Below, piece after piece: positions 21,450 to 33,795 of a stretch of DNA of 64,000 nucleotides. This DNA comes from Aquatica leii. Its lineage: Eukaryota; Arthropoda; Insecta; Coleoptera; Lampyridae. The position numbers and the translations under genes were made by a program. The notes beneath the pieces were generated by a model that was given only the letters and a program-made list of their open reading frames with translations, was not told where the DNA came from and made no database searches. Positions within the stretch are counted from its first letter, which is position 1. The number at the start of each line of letters is the position of its first letter. The stretch lies in contig CM069433.1 of NCBI GenBank assembly GCA_035610365.1, positions 190,968,760 to 191,032,759 on the forward strand. Direction: 5' to 3'.

Positions 21450-22996
21450 ATGAGAAACTTATTTAAACAAGCAAAAGGAGCGCTTCACTGCTCTCTTTTC
21501 GGTATATGCAAACTTAAAAATGTTCTAATGAAGTATGTTTCTCGTCTGAGGATCATCAGCATCATTAGATGGTTGGTGTCAGCTTCAACTTTGTCATTCG
21601 CGGATTTTCTATCATCTCGAAGAGCATCAGTCACAGCTTGCTCCAGTCCAACATTTAGTTGTTGTCTCTTCCTTTTAAGTGACTGAGTTATAACTGGTAG
21701 GTGTCTTTTTATGACTTTTTCTAATTAATTTTTCATATTATCTCTATCATTGTCAGCAGGTTTTTGATAGACAAATTTAGGTAGTTTTTTCAAAATTTCT
21801 TGTTTATTTCCAGGAAAAAGTCTAATCGCGCGAAATTCTTTTCTGATTTTAACCGCTTTCTTTCTTTCTGCAGACTATCCAACGTTCACAGCAAACCAAG
21901 GTATTGAGTTTTTAGAATACAATGTATACTATTAGATGCTCAGAATTTGTTGAAATGATTTTGTTCTTATCACATTCCTGGATAATGCCTACTGAAAGAT
22001 GTGCGGCCAACTTATCATCAACAATTGCTTTTTTGCCGTTGCGATTTTAAAATAGGGTAAAACAATCTTGCCGAACCAATCTTCAAAGATGACATCAATC
22101 CATTCTGATTTTGAACGATTATCAGGTATACCTTTTAACCATTTTGTGTATAAACTTTTGGCTTTGTACACCACATACAATGGCAATACATTGCCGGAAG
22201 CGCTCAGTGTAAACATAAGGAAATAATCAATAACCGTTAACTACCTACATCTGTCTTGGACCATCAGTTAGATTAGTTTTGTCGTAGTTTAGAAGGTTAT
22301 CGTTATCAGGATCTATATTCGAAATACACTCCTCTAGATTATTAAAATATTTGTTAAATTCAACATGTGTAACTTCCCTACGACAGCGTTTTATATTTTG
22401 ACTTAATCTAACCGTCAATTCGTTATGCCTTTTTAAGAATTGATTTGCCCAATCCACACCAGGTAAATTACCATGGAATATATTTACTGCGACACTTTTG
22501 CAACTGAGTGCGAATATCCATATTTGTGAGAGGATAACTTCATTCAGCAGTTTTTTCTATTGCTCTTACTACAGACTTTTCCTCGAGTTGACTCAAATCA
22601 GTTTGCGTTTCAGGTTTTACAACTTTTAGTCCACGAAACTTCTTATTTAATGTTGCTTTTGGAACCCTATAGACGAAGTGCGTTTGGCAACCTGCTCTAA
22701 AGCTTGTTGAGGATTTTTGTCTGGATAATCTAAATACCTACGTGCCGCGAGTTGCCTTTTGTATTTACGGGGCTTGTCTGAAGTTATCCTGAAAAAACAC
22801 TACAAATAAAATAACTACAACTAGTACTGAAACTTGAAAAACTAGTAACACTTTGATAAAAGTTGTGTAATTTACTCATAGCATCCCAGATTACGGTACA
22901 TATATAAACTATAGGTTTGATTCTTGGTTTCTTTCTTTTTTTTTCTAGAGCATTCTTGCAATACTCTTTTCTTTTGTATGTTTTTTTGCTAGGCAT
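21450..22996 (-). mobile_element. pogo/Tigger-type transposase relic, copy 1
   Basis: Minus-strand blocks occur in order. RKYKRQLAARRYLDYPDKNP (HTH start) is near 22,770. DWANQFLKRHNELTVRLSQN and NYDKTNLTDGP (22,457-22,245) belong to the DDE domain with N-Y-D-x-T-N. FTLSASGNVLPLYVVYKAKS, then EWIDVIFEDWF, lie at 22,216-22,040. KEFRAIRLFPGNKQEILKKL near 21,800 is the C-terminal region. Frames are shifted several times and the gene is dead. Pogo-type enzymes cut and paste at TA targets. Confidence 0.82.
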
Positions 22997-22999
22997 AGA

Positions 23000-23690
23000 A
23001 AAAAATTCCTAGGCACCTGTCACTGACTGCAGCTTTTTTTAATTTTTTTTAATTTTGTTTATTGCAGCACTCTAATTTATAGTAGGTCATTGCATGTTAG
23101 GATTCGTGTGCTTCATCTATATCATCTTCAGCCAACTTCAGGTTATTTCTCTTTTTTGTTAAATTGGGGAGAGTCGGGTAAAGTAGACCAAACAGAACAG
23201 AAATCTGTGTAGCTCTCATGTATGTTAGAGTTTTACAATAACCTGGTCCTTTTTTGATGCTTTGAACAGTTACGTGATGATGCATTTAAGTGGATTAGTT
23301 AAACTGTATCTAGTTTTTTGTGGGAAAAAATTATGATACCTGTACACTCGTGCCACTTACCCATCTTGGTCGGGTAAAGTGAACCAGTACAGTAAGGTAT
23401 AGTGGAACGTTAAAAAAGGAAAAAGAGATAACTTAAGCTAAGTAATTAAGAGATTTATTTTGAAAGTAAAAACGTTATTTCACTTCTGCGAAGGGTTGAT
23501 GCTATCCTAATTGTTCCCAAAACTTCGTATTGTGGCACTTCGCTTTCGTCGAGATATTCAGGAAAAAAGAAAACTAAACTTATTTCTAAAGCTTTGGAGG
23601 AAAGATACAACAATATTGTTATCTATACTAATAACGTTTCTAAGATATTTCTTTCTAGCATTAAAACTAGTTAGTTTCACTCCCACTTTT
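23000..23690. other. Interval with repeated GTCGGGTAAAGT motif
   Basis: AGTCGGGTAAAGTAGACC occurs near 23,168 and GGTCGGGTAAAGTGAACC near 23,368. A third, AGTCGGGTAAAGTGAAAG, is at 25,440 beyond the second transposase. These are plausible terminal or subterminal repeats of the pogo-like elements. No gene of its own was seen. Confidence 0.45.
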
Positions 23691-25140
23691 ACATGATCTC
23701 ATGACCTCAAGCCACCCGTCTGACCCTTCAGCGCACAATTCATCCGCACTGACGTCAGAGTCAGATGATTCTGTACCTGACTTTTGTCTAAAAAAAAAAA
23801 CTATTTTACGACCTTTTTTCTCACGGTTAAATTCATCTTTTTGTTCTTTTTTTCAGCGCCCTTCAGTTTTTTAAGGTATGGAGAACTCGTGACTACTGCA
23901 GATTTTCTTTTCCTGCTTCTTGTGCCACTGTCAGGGTTACGCTAAGTCTTGGGGTATGGAAGAATGTCTCCTGGTGAAACTGGTGTGCCTAGGTTGTTAT
24001 AGATCGCATAGAAGAAGAGGACGTTTTTTGCAATTTTGTTTCTTCTTGGGCTTTCCTAACGCTGACATGAAAGAATAGTCTGTGGTGTCAGCTAGCCCAA
24101 AGAATTTGTCTTCCAGAAGAATGGATTTAAATGGGAAGATCTTTGTAGCATTAAAGCTTGAAACTGCATCTTTAACATAATTGTCGCTGCTTTTTTAAAT
24201 GCAATCCCAATCAATGGACTAATGTCTTGCAAAGCTAGTTCACGACCTGGGAACATAAATGTTACGTCGAGCGGTTGAAGACTGTGGCTGGTGTGCGGAG
24301 GAATCACCAGCATATGAACAATATTCCTTCTGGCTTTATCGAAAACTTCTAGGTTTTTCGTATGGGTCGCATGCCCATTTAGAATTTAGAGAATCGGATC
24401 AACGGCGAAAACTTTACAAATGAAATAAAATGGTCAAACCATTTGGAAAAAAGTTAACTCTGCATCTATTCTAACAGATGTGTGGCCACAAAGCTTTGAT
24501 CAAACTATGGATTATTTTTTACACCTGGAAATATTAGAAATAGTGGAACATACACTTCTTCGGCGCTCATACACCTCTCCAAGGTGAGTTATCTGCTGAT
24601 GCGATAACCCTAACTTGTTGTTTTCTTTTGATTTTAGATATTTTGAATGGCTTATTGGGGATGGTCGAGATTTCTTTTTCGTTACAATTGAATATTCTGT
24701 AAGCCTTTAGTTTGTGCAGATCTAACAACTCTCCCAAGAGACCAAAGAATTTTTCCACTGACACTTTATTAAACGCTGAAGCCCTGGCGAGGGAAGTATT
24801 TTTGACAAAGAGAAATTTCAAAGCGCTTCTTCAAAAACTCGTATATAAATTGTTTCCTCTCATTATCCGTTTCAATGATAAAGCGACGAGGAATACTATT
24901 TTTTACGGGGTATTGAAAAGCCAGTTTTTGGAATTCATGGAAAGTTAGTCCGTAGAATCGTTTTTCCATCTCCAGAGTACGTGTTTTTAATGCACTTTGC
25001 TGCTGTGTAAAAAATGTGTTTTTGTGTCTGCCAAGGCGTTTCCTGCAAGCGACGCCAATCTCCTTTAAACTTTTAGTTCGGCGTAATAACTTAACTTTCG
25101 AAACTTGATGCTGCAACAGCTTAGGATAATTTGCCACTTC
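23690..25140 (-). mobile_element. pogo/Tigger-type transposase relic, copy 2
   Basis: From 25,137 downward: a frame with ALKTRTLEMEKRFYGLTFHE and FQKLAF (the CENP-B-type HTH segment), ARASAFNKVSVEKFFGLLGE followed by YRIFNCNEKEIST (DDE region, normally NVDETG; the first acidic residue reads as E), VIPPHTSHSLQPLDVTF at about 24,305 (the usual LQPLDV motif), and an acidic tail GTESSDSDVSADE near 23,760. Internal deletions and frameshifts are evident. It belongs to the same broad family as copy 1 but is not a simple duplicate. Confidence 0.8.
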
Positions 25141-25649
25141 TCGCTTCTACTACTACCATTTAAAGCTATAACTTAAACACCGTATCTAAACTGTATCTTA
25201 AAAAAATGTTTTAAAGCTGTGACTTATAAACTGCGCTTAAAAGACACTATTAAAAACTCTTCTAACTGTCCCACTTACTTTATTTATATATAATAGAAAT
25301 GCTAGCGATGCTAACTCAACACTATTGCTATAAGCTGTTCGTTCAACCGTGATCGCATCTATGTTTAATAATTATTCCGTATTAGGTCTAATGGAATCAC
25401 ATTTCTTTACAGTTGTTATCCAAATAAAAAAAAACGAATAGTCGGGTAAAGTGAAAGACCTCAGCGAAAAGACAATCCGCAAACGGATTTTTTATGAAAA
25501 ATGAAATTTTTGGTATATCCTGATGCTCGAGGCAAACTCTGAAGCTATTGCGATTCTTTTGATGTTGCCAACCAAAACACACCTTTTTGCAACAGACAAA
25601 CATATATTGGCGCTAAATTTAAAAGTTTAATTTCAACCAGAAGTTTTGC

Positions 25650-26400
25650 TAAGCTAAAAACTGCGTGTTCAGCTTCGTTTGGGAATTTTCATCAGTTAAC
25701 TGAGTTTGAATTTGGTAGAATAATCGGTCTGCGACAAACTGGATGATCTATTCGTGCTGTTGCTGTTCTCGTAGGACGTAGTGTCGCTACAATTTTTCTA
25801 TGCTGGAAAATATTGGCAAAAAATTATAAGCAACAAAAACGTTGACGACCTGGTAGTCCTAGAGGTATCACTAATCGTGAAAATCGTTTGGCTTTTGAGA
25901 CTGTTTCTCGTCGACCAGAGAAACTGGTAATAGATGGTGAGGTTTAATTAACCAACCAATCATTATCCAATTTGTTTTCTAAAAAGTTTTCCATAAAAAA
26001 TGCACGTCTAGAGTAGTGTAATGAAAGGTTCCAATGGAATGCGGAATTGAAGCGAATAGTTTTTAGTGACAAGTTTCGATTTAGTTTCTGGACCCTTGAT
26101 GGCTGCAGAATGGTCTAAAGACGTGCCAGAAAAAGAGAGACATGCAGTTTTCTGTAGAATGACATACCGTTCTTACTTAAGGTGTAACTTTCATTGTTTG
26201 CCATGGAGTAGCTTTCTTCTAATAATTATTTGAGGAGGGCTAAATGCAATTGGCTACATCAATAACCTGCTGAAACCAGTGTTATTTCTAAACCTTCAGC
26301 AAGTAAAAAATTCCAATGCTTACTCGATGTGATATGGCATCCAAGTTAAGTTAGCAAACTTTGACATTGTATAACACATGAAATTTTTTTGGAAGAATAA
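25650..26400 (+). mobile_element. Tc1-like transposase relic
   Basis: The plus strand reads LTEFEFGRIIGLRQTG, SIRAVAVLVGRSVATIF-CW and RPGSPRGITNRENRLA, the paired-type HTH and GRPR-like linker of Tc1 transposases. Further on are WNAELKRIVFSDKFRFSFWT (normally FSDESRF, so the second catalytic acid position is changed) and the degenerate block ending near 26,300. Stops occur at several points. No intact terminal inverted repeats were recognised. Confidence 0.8.
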
Positions 26401-27470
26401 AAAATTTTTTTTTTACTAGAAACGACTTTGTGTATGTTGTCGATTTTGTTATAAAAGCATATTCTAAACAAGTCTTAATTCGATAAGATTGATTTTAAGT
26501 CAGTTTCTTTATCATTGCAAAACTTTGTTTTTGAAAAGTTGCCGTTTTTACTCTGGAAGTAGCATCAACTAACTTGAAGGTTAAATGTATTTAAAAACAA
26601 TATTAAATAACTATTAATTATTGTTTATTTATCATTATTAGCTATTATTATTTAATATTGAGTAGGCAATAAACCATTAGAATCTCAGCAAAATGCACGT
26701 AGAACGTATTTACAAAATGTTAGTGAAACAATAATAACATGTTTAATAATTCTAATAAATATAAATAGCAACAAAACTAGTTTTTTAAAATATTAGTTTG
26801 AAAAAAAATTAGTCATAACGGATATATTTGTATATTTTAACAGTTGTAAAAAACAAATATTTGAAACATCGACATTATCGTTTTGTTTTTAGAAACAAGT
26901 TTAGACGAAAAGTTCATTTTTCCAATGTAGGCGCCAAACAATTAGATCAGCACAAGGATGTCTACTGTGTTTTATAAATACAAAAAAGCTTGAGGCAATG
27001 TCAACATGACAGGATGATAGAATTTCTAACGCGAATAGGAGTGGATGACAAAAACATTTTATAATTAACTGTTGGAATCAAGTTTTATGGTCAAAAATAT
27101 AATTATTCCTTCGCTAAATCAAATAAATTTTGTCTTTGGAGAAGCTTTAGACAAAAGCAAACAAATTCCTTGTAAAAATTTGAATAAATGAATTCAGATC
27201 TAATTAAATGGTCAAGTTACTCTTATATTACTTTGATAAAAAAAATTGTTGTCCTGGACAACACATATTTCGTTTTTAATCCTAGGATGCAGAACATGTG
27301 TCATTTATATGTCTCTATACAACACGGGTCTGGGGCGCCCGTTCTTATTAGTAGATGTAAATCTGATCAATATTTTCATTAGACTTCAATAAAACCTACA
27401 TGAATTTACCATAAAGTTGATCATTACAAATGCTACTTTTGTGTGTCTCACAAATCATTGTCAACACGGG
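26401..27470. other. AT-rich interval, no recognised gene
   Basis: The one ORF (27,188-27,382) lacks any motif. AT-rich runs occur near 26,580-26,880. Confidence 0.35.
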
Positions 27471-28420
27471 TTTGACGTCAGTTACTTTTTGAATCCTCGA
27501 CGGACCACGAATGTCTAATTGCTTCTAAAACACTTGGTAGTTTTTGGTTTTTAGACATCTTCTGCATATGCGGTAACACCAGTTCATTCGCCAAATCTTT
27601 CAGAAATAATTTCCGTTGGTGAGTCATCCCTTTGGATGTTTTCTGAAGAAAGCTATAAAGGCGTTTAGAGCTGACACATGCTAATGCTTTCGTTTGGTTA
27701 TAATATAAACTTATATCTGGCGTCTTCTTGGCACTATCGCTGATAGAGGTGTCGTGATGCATGGTACTTAGCCGAATTACACATTTAATTTTCTTAGACC
27801 CATAACTCAACATTGTTTCTACAACAAAACATCGAAGAACAAACTGGGCAACCTCTAGACGGTTAAGCTTAGAATTACATACACTACGGACTAAAGTCTG
27901 AACAACTTCAAATTCTATATTCTAATGCGGTGATTCACCACGTTGCCGTCCAACAAATGTCATCGATAGCGTCGCGTACGCAGAAGCCATATTTTGCAGG
28001 TTTGCTGGGCATATACTGTATAAATCTGCAGCAACCTCGATGACTAATAAGTTGCTCATTTTTCCATTTCTTTGATTTCTCATGATACACTCGTTTACCT
28101 TGTAAATTCGTACAGTTTAGAATTTTTTGTAAAACTTTATCAACTGCAAAGCTTCTGTAAGTGTAGAACTCATGTGCTTTCTTATCGAGCCAAGAGGGTG
28201 ACAAATAATGTGTTTTTGTACTTTGGTTGCTGCTGGCTGATCTGTATTCCAGTCTAAAGATTCAATCCATCAGAATCATTACTAGCACTTAATCATTTTG
28301 GGAATAATTACGATCACTTCCTTCTCCAAAAATGTTGTCAACGTTTACATTATCATCGGATTCAACTTTGCTTTCACTGAATGGCTTCACGTCTGCTTTA
28401 CTGGTCTATGCTGACACAGC
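27470..28420 (-). mobile_element. piggyBac-type transposase relic
   Basis: Minus-strand blocks: an acidic N-terminal run (SESKVESDDNVNVDN, about 28,370), a tail block RGCCRFIQYMPSKPAKYGF at 28,033-27,977 (normally RGR.PFR.Y.P.KP.KYG of piggyBac), and KLFLKDLANELVLPHMQKM at 27,600-27,545 (C-terminal helix of the DDE_Tnp_1_7 family). The middle of the catalytic domain is largely lost. Intact relatives insert at TTAA. Confidence 0.75.
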
Positions 28421-28439
28421 TACCAGCTGCACATAGCTG

Positions 28440-29975
28440 TTTAGAAACAAACATAAACATAAAGAACAAACGCAGATTCTGGGATGGGCAAAAATATCGA
28501 TGTTGGACAAAGATGCAAAAATATTAATATGTATTTAAAAATATCAATGTTTCTAACATTGTATGGTTTTTTAATTTTTTATTTTTGATTGTAATCACAA
28601 AACTTTTTGTATTGGTAGCCATGTAGTTGCTCTAAAACATTCAGCATACAGATAGTTCAAACTATGATACCAGAAGATTTTTGAACCGAAGAAACTAAAA
28701 TTTTTATCTTGTGTCTGGAATTGCCAACACGCTAAGCTTTTGTCACACAGAGCCTAACTCTGAATATATGTACTGCGACGTTTGAATTTTAACTATAATT
28801 TTGGTATAGGAGTACTATTTAAAAAAACCTCTTCCTAATGGTTTTGGTTTTTGGTTTAATTGTAATCCTGTTTGTTTTACTTTTTTTTGATATTTTTACA
28901 CAATGTGTTTGACTAACAATGCCATATGCAAAAGAAACACGAGATTAAACGCATCTTCCTTAGGGTAATTTTGGCCGCAAAGAATTATAGTAAAAATTTA
29001 CTTGTGCCTACCTGGCATGCAAACAAACTAAGGTTTAGCAGTGTTTAAGAAATGCAAAGTTTATTTCCAAACATGACATCCTTCAACACAAACGAAATTG
29101 AAATAATTTTTGTAAATCCAAAACACTAATCGATATATATATATATAAAAAAAATTTCACCAATAGTATGGTTTTGAGATAACGAAAATGATTTCCGTTA
29201 AACCTTATGTTTCTAGTGCAAAGATTTAAGTTTTTTTGAAAATTTAAAACATACAAACTGAAATAAATCGATTCCTACAAACAAAAAAAAACATAAAATT
29301 TAAATCGTACTAAAGAAGAGAAAACAAAACAACATGTTTTATTCAAAAGAGTTATATTAGTTCTTGAATGTTCTGGAGCTATTAACAAATTACAATCTCC
29401 TTTAGTTTAAAAAAATTTGAATAAAAAAAGGTACAAAAAAACTACAGAAGACAAGACTAGAAGTGCTAAAAACAGTTGAATGAAGATTTATTAAAAATTA
29501 GGTTTAAAGAAGATAATTTAGTAAAAAGCGAAAGTTCAAGTTAAGGTGTGTGATCTGTGATGGATAAGCTCACAAAGTGCATAAATTGTAAAAAATCAAA
29601 AAACTTTTTATTTACCATATTTGTATTAATACTCTGATTGCTGGCATATTCATTTTAAGTTGATTTCTTTTGCGATATCAGTTTTTTGTGTTCGATGCCG
29701 ATAACTTTTTTGCAGATTTTGGTTTGACTGATAAAAAAAAATTATTTTAAAAGTTTTTGTCACGTTTTTACTTATGTGCGTATTTTGCATAATTGGTGTA
29801 TAAAAATAATAATTATAAAAACGCTGAAGTTTTGGACATGTTTTTTGTTTTTGGAGAGGCAAGCCATAATACAATAGATTCTAGTGAAGATAAATTAGTA
29901 GATACATTGGAACATAGTATATCCAAATCGTCAGCAACTAAGTTCTCATATTTAATGTAGCATTGTTTTTCTAGC
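28440..29975. other. AT-rich interval, no recognised gene
   Basis: A short (TA)n run lies at about 29,134-29,150. The minus ORF at 29,650-29,874 has no motif. Nothing else is supported. Confidence 0.35.
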
Positions 29976-29985
29976 TCCGTTGGAT

Positions 29986-30070
29986 CGTTTTGTTCTTTTC
30001 GATCTCCATGGTGAATTTGATACTGTTGTGGTGTATCAAATTTACCACGGAGATCGAAAAGAACAAAACG
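29986..30070. repeat. Long palindrome at the Penelope 5' junction
   Basis: The 38-base arms at 29,986-30,023 and 30,033-30,070 are inverted copies with two mismatches, around a 9-base loop. The right arm is in frame with the Penelope coding sequence (FTTEIEKNKTLPFLD); the left arm is an inverted duplicate of it. This fits an inverted 5' piece made during Penelope retrotransposition. Confidence 0.9.
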
Positions 30071-30965
30071 CTGCCCTTTCTAGACGTTCTGGTAACACGC
30101 ACGAAAAACAACAGGCTAAGTCATAGCGTATACCGCAAGGAAACACATACAGATCGGTATGTACACGCATTGTCTCATCACCATCCACAACAGAAGAGAT
30201 CCCTCATCAACACACTTCTAAGAAGAGCGGAAAAAATTAGTGATGAAAAACACAAGCCGGAGGAAATCATACACATAAAGGACGCTCTTATAAAAAACGG
30301 CTACAACAAAAAAAATTAATAAGACCACAGAAGAAGAAGAAGAAGCAAGCTGAGGTTGCTGCAGAGACACCGTCAGAATCATATGCTTACTTACCCTACC
30401 TAAAGAAAATAGATCAGCTCATACCTCCTAATAAAAATCAACACCCAATACTACAAACCAAAGGTATATACAAATTAGAGTGTATGTGCGGCAAGAGTTA
30501 CATCGGCCAAACAGGGAGGAGCATTCAGTGCAGGGTTAAAGAACATCAACGAGACGCACAACTCAGACGTACGGACAAATCTGCAGTAGTGGAACATATA
30601 CATGAGAATGGAGATCACCGGATTGATTACGGGAACGTAAAGGTATTAGCACGAAACAGACATCACCAGCGAATAATACTCGAACCACTGGAAATAATGA
30701 AAAATCGTAACAACTTTAACCGTGAGGATAGATTACGCAACATATGTAGATCTACGCTGCGTGAAGAACATGCAAAAAGTCACCAGACGTCTATGAACGC
30801 AAATCAACAGACCAGAATGGACACGGATCAGCGAAACGGAGCCGTAAGACGGTATATAACGAATAACGCAAGACGATAATATCAGTCTTTAGAAATCTTC
30901 TGAAGAAGCTGACAGCATGATCAGCGAAACGTTAAGAGAAAGTTTTGTGACGCGGCAACACCCGA
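30030..30965 (+). mobile_element. Penelope-like element, 3' half with GIY-YIG endonuclease
   Basis: The frame around 30,036-30,319 carries FTTEIEKNKTLPFLDVLV and VYRKETHTDRYVHALSHHHP, the C-terminal part of a Penelope-type reverse transcriptase. After a frameshift, GIYKLECMCGKSYIGQTGRS (about 30,461-30,520) supplies the GIY...YIG motif of the endonuclease, followed by KEHQRDAQLRRTDKSAVVEH with conserved R/H residues and an intact frame to 30,879. Behind the stop lies CTGAAGA-GCTGA-loop-TCAGC-GAAACG (30,900-30,931), a hammerhead-like terminal motif. The element is 5'-truncated at the palindrome. Confidence 0.9.
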
Positions 30966-31024
30966 AAATCAGTGCTACATTAAACAACGGCAATGAAAGT
31001 TTGCATTCACAAATGAAACCAAAT

Positions 31025-31700
31025 GAATTGCCATGGTAAAGGAACCGTCACGACCGAAGACTTAATAATGAACCCTCTAGAAGAAATAACTCACAAGATT
31101 AAAGTTGTACCTCCAAACTTTGTTGATAAAGTTCCATGGTCAATCTACTACTAGCAATTTGAAACTACAGCTAATGGTTGGAGCAACAAGCAGAAAGTGA
31201 CGTCTTTAGTAGTTTTACGTGGAGAAGCACTTGAAATTTTTCAGTCTATTTTTGACCACTTACAAAAAAATTATGAACTCTTAATTTCTAGTTTACAAAT
31301 GAGATGAGGAGATGTTCATACTCAGCAGGTGTACCAAGCTCAAATAAAAAATCGAGTTCATACAGCTGCCAAAAGTATTCAAGAGTTTGAGGCTGACATC
31401 GCTAGATTAACACAGCTTTTGTAGACGATCTCCGAGATAGCGAAACGCAGCAAACTCTCCGATTACGTTAGATGACACTTTAATGCATGCCTTGGAGTTT
31501 GAAGCAGCAAAAGAAGCATCGCAACGAGACGGTCATAAACTCTGCTGTGCTGCAGAAATATTCGCGCAGACACTAGAAAGCATTGAGGAGATATCCATTC
31601 AAATGACATCGCCTAGAGAACAATTGCATAGCATTTGTCTCGATGGCAAAATTAATGGACGAAGTGTTCAGTTACTGGTTGATACGGGAGCGACGAAGAA
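31025..31700 (+). mobile_element. Ty3/gypsy gag-protease fragment, copy 1
   Basis: Nearly identical to 33,122-33,795: both contain GCCATGGTAAAGGAA-CGTC and GAAGACTTAATAATGAACC. Gag frames are interrupted by stops. The protease active-site segment LLVDTGATK is intact near 31,675-31,700. The match ends right after it, where unrelated sequence joins, so this is a truncated second copy of the element to its right. Confidence 0.85.
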
Positions 31701-32139
31701 ATTTTTCTTTATCTTTTTCTGATAAATCAGACTCTTTTTGCGCCTCGTCGAGAAGTTCTTGCGTGGTAAATGGTCTCTGCAAATTCGGCTCTTTTAAGAT
31801 ACGAGCGAAGCGACGCCCCACTACTGCAAACTACGAGTGGCGTGAGATGGCACGAGACGAAAGCGTCTGACACGGCGTGTTAAAGTACAATTTAAATTAT
31901 GCTTCACATTACATACAAGCTGGGGAGTACCGTTGACTATCGATGATGATATAGTTCTTCTTTAACGTGTGTTCATCCATCGTTGGATAAAGGCTTCTTG
32001 TGAATTTTTTTATACTTTTCTATTTTGTGGATTTTTAGATTGTTTTGAGCTTAATTTTCCAAGGTACGATATAGTTATAGTTTTAATTAAATTTCTTTTA
32101 AATTGAATATCTTCTAGATATATTACATTTATATAGGAA
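31701..32139. other. Junction sequence between gypsy copies
   Basis: A short plus-strand frame to 31,870 has no clear domain. It probably holds deleted gypsy sequence or an older flank. Confidence 0.3.
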
Positions 32140-32537
32140 TGTTCGCGAAATTATTGTCAAATTGGCGACAATGATCGAAGAATGTTGAACATTCTCGATA
32201 CATATAACAGAAATATATAAAAACGGTTCCAAGGAAGCATAGGTCAGTTCTTCGAATTGAATCGAGAAGATTTTGTCGGTTTAAGATAAATAAGTGATTT
32301 AACACGTATGAAGATAAATATATAAAGTGCCGGTGCTAGTAAAACATAAATACGTCGCGTACGTGTTGTTGACATAAACAAGTATCAGTTTTAGATAAAA
32401 TTAAAATGTGCGTACTAGTGATGGTAATAAATAAATTAGTGTGTTATGCTTAAATCGTTATATTTAATTACTTACTTGTATTTATAAACGTGTAAATATT
32501 TTGTTTATAAGTTTATTAGATTTCAAAATTCGTAACA
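32140..32537 (+). repeat. Candidate 5' LTR of the gypsy element
   Basis: The segment starts TGTTCGCG and ends CGTAACA, about 190 bases before the gag start. It contains TATATAA at 32,214-32,220 and an initiator TCAGTT at 32,244, 30 bases apart, as expected for an LTR promoter. TTGGTATGAATG directly follows and could be a primer site. No second copy was found to confirm the limits. Confidence 0.5.
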
Positions 32538-32725
32538 TTGGTATGAATGTAGAGTTCGCGGTTTTAAGGTGTAAATAAAAGTAATTTAATATTTCTCCCG
32601 TTTTAAAAACGTGTGATAAGTAGGTGTCCGCATATGTTTGTTTATAGAGTGTAATTATAGTCGTTTCAGTTCGATAAAGAATCGCCCTTTATAAAACTTT
32701 TTAACGCGTTTACAAACAGTTAAAA

Positions 32726-33795
32726 TGGATTCAAAGTTATTAGAACTTCTCGAATTAATCAAAAATGATCAAGAATCGATGAATAAAAATATGCAGAAAA
32801 ACTATCCGAAAATTCTAGAAAAATGAAAAAAAACTGTCTGAAAATTCTCAGAAACTAGAAGAAAATACTAGAACAATAGGAGAAAAATTGTTGGAAAATT
32901 CGAGCAGTTTAAAAGAAGAAATACGAACGCGCATTGAAAATCAAATAAAAAGACTATTGAGGAGCAAACACAAGTTAGTATAGAAAACCAAATTAAAATT
33001 GTTCCAGAAGAAACCCAAGCAGATATGTTAAATTTAAAAGAAGAAATATGCGAAACTATGAATGACAAAATAGAAGCAGTAGGAGACAGAATAAAACTGC
33101 TTGAAGAAAAATTGAACCAAATTCATTGCCATGGTAAAGGAAGCGTCACGACCGAAGACTTAATAATGAACCATCGGGAAGAAATAACTTACAAGATTAA
33201 AGTTGTACCTCCAAACGTTGATGGTAAAGTTCCATGGTCAATCTACTACAAGCAATTTGAAGCCGCAGCTTATGGTTGGAGCAACAAGCAGAAAGCGACG
33301 AAGCGACGTCTTTAGAGGTTTTACGTGGAGAAGCGCTTGAAATTTTGCAGACTATTTTTGAACACTTACAAAAAAATTCTGAACTCCTAATTTCACGTTT
33401 ACAAATGAGATGGGGAGATGCTCATACTCAACAGGTGTACCAAGCTCAAATAAAACGTAGAGTTCAGAAAGCTGCCGAAAGTCTTCAAGATTAACACGGC
33501 TTTTGTAGACGATTTCCGAGACAGCGAAACGCAGCAAAACTCTCCGATTAGCTCGACGCACGGCGTTGGATGACACTTTAATGCATGCCTTGGAGTTTGA
33601 AGCAGCAAAACAAGCACCGTAACGAGACAGTCATAAACTCCACTGTGCTGCAGAAATACCCGCGCAGAGACTAGAAAGCATTGAGGAGATAGTCATTCAA
33701 ATGGCATCGCCTATTGAGCAATTGCATAGCATTTATCTCGATGGCAAGAGTAATGGGCGAAGTGTTCAGTTACTGGTTGGTGCGGGAGCGACAAA
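32726..33795 (+). mobile_element. Gypsy gag and protease region, degenerate
   Basis: The ATG at 32,726 opens a coiled-coil-rich gag start (MDSKLLELLELIKND), broken at 32,824. Later frames (33,025-33,315 and 33,276-33,494) cover the capsid-like part (VPWSIYYKQFEAAAYGWSN, then LEILQTIFEHLQKN). The protease reads LLVGAGATK near 33,770, so the catalytic aspartate of D-T/S-G is replaced by glycine, unlike copy 1 at 31,680. Confidence 0.85.
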
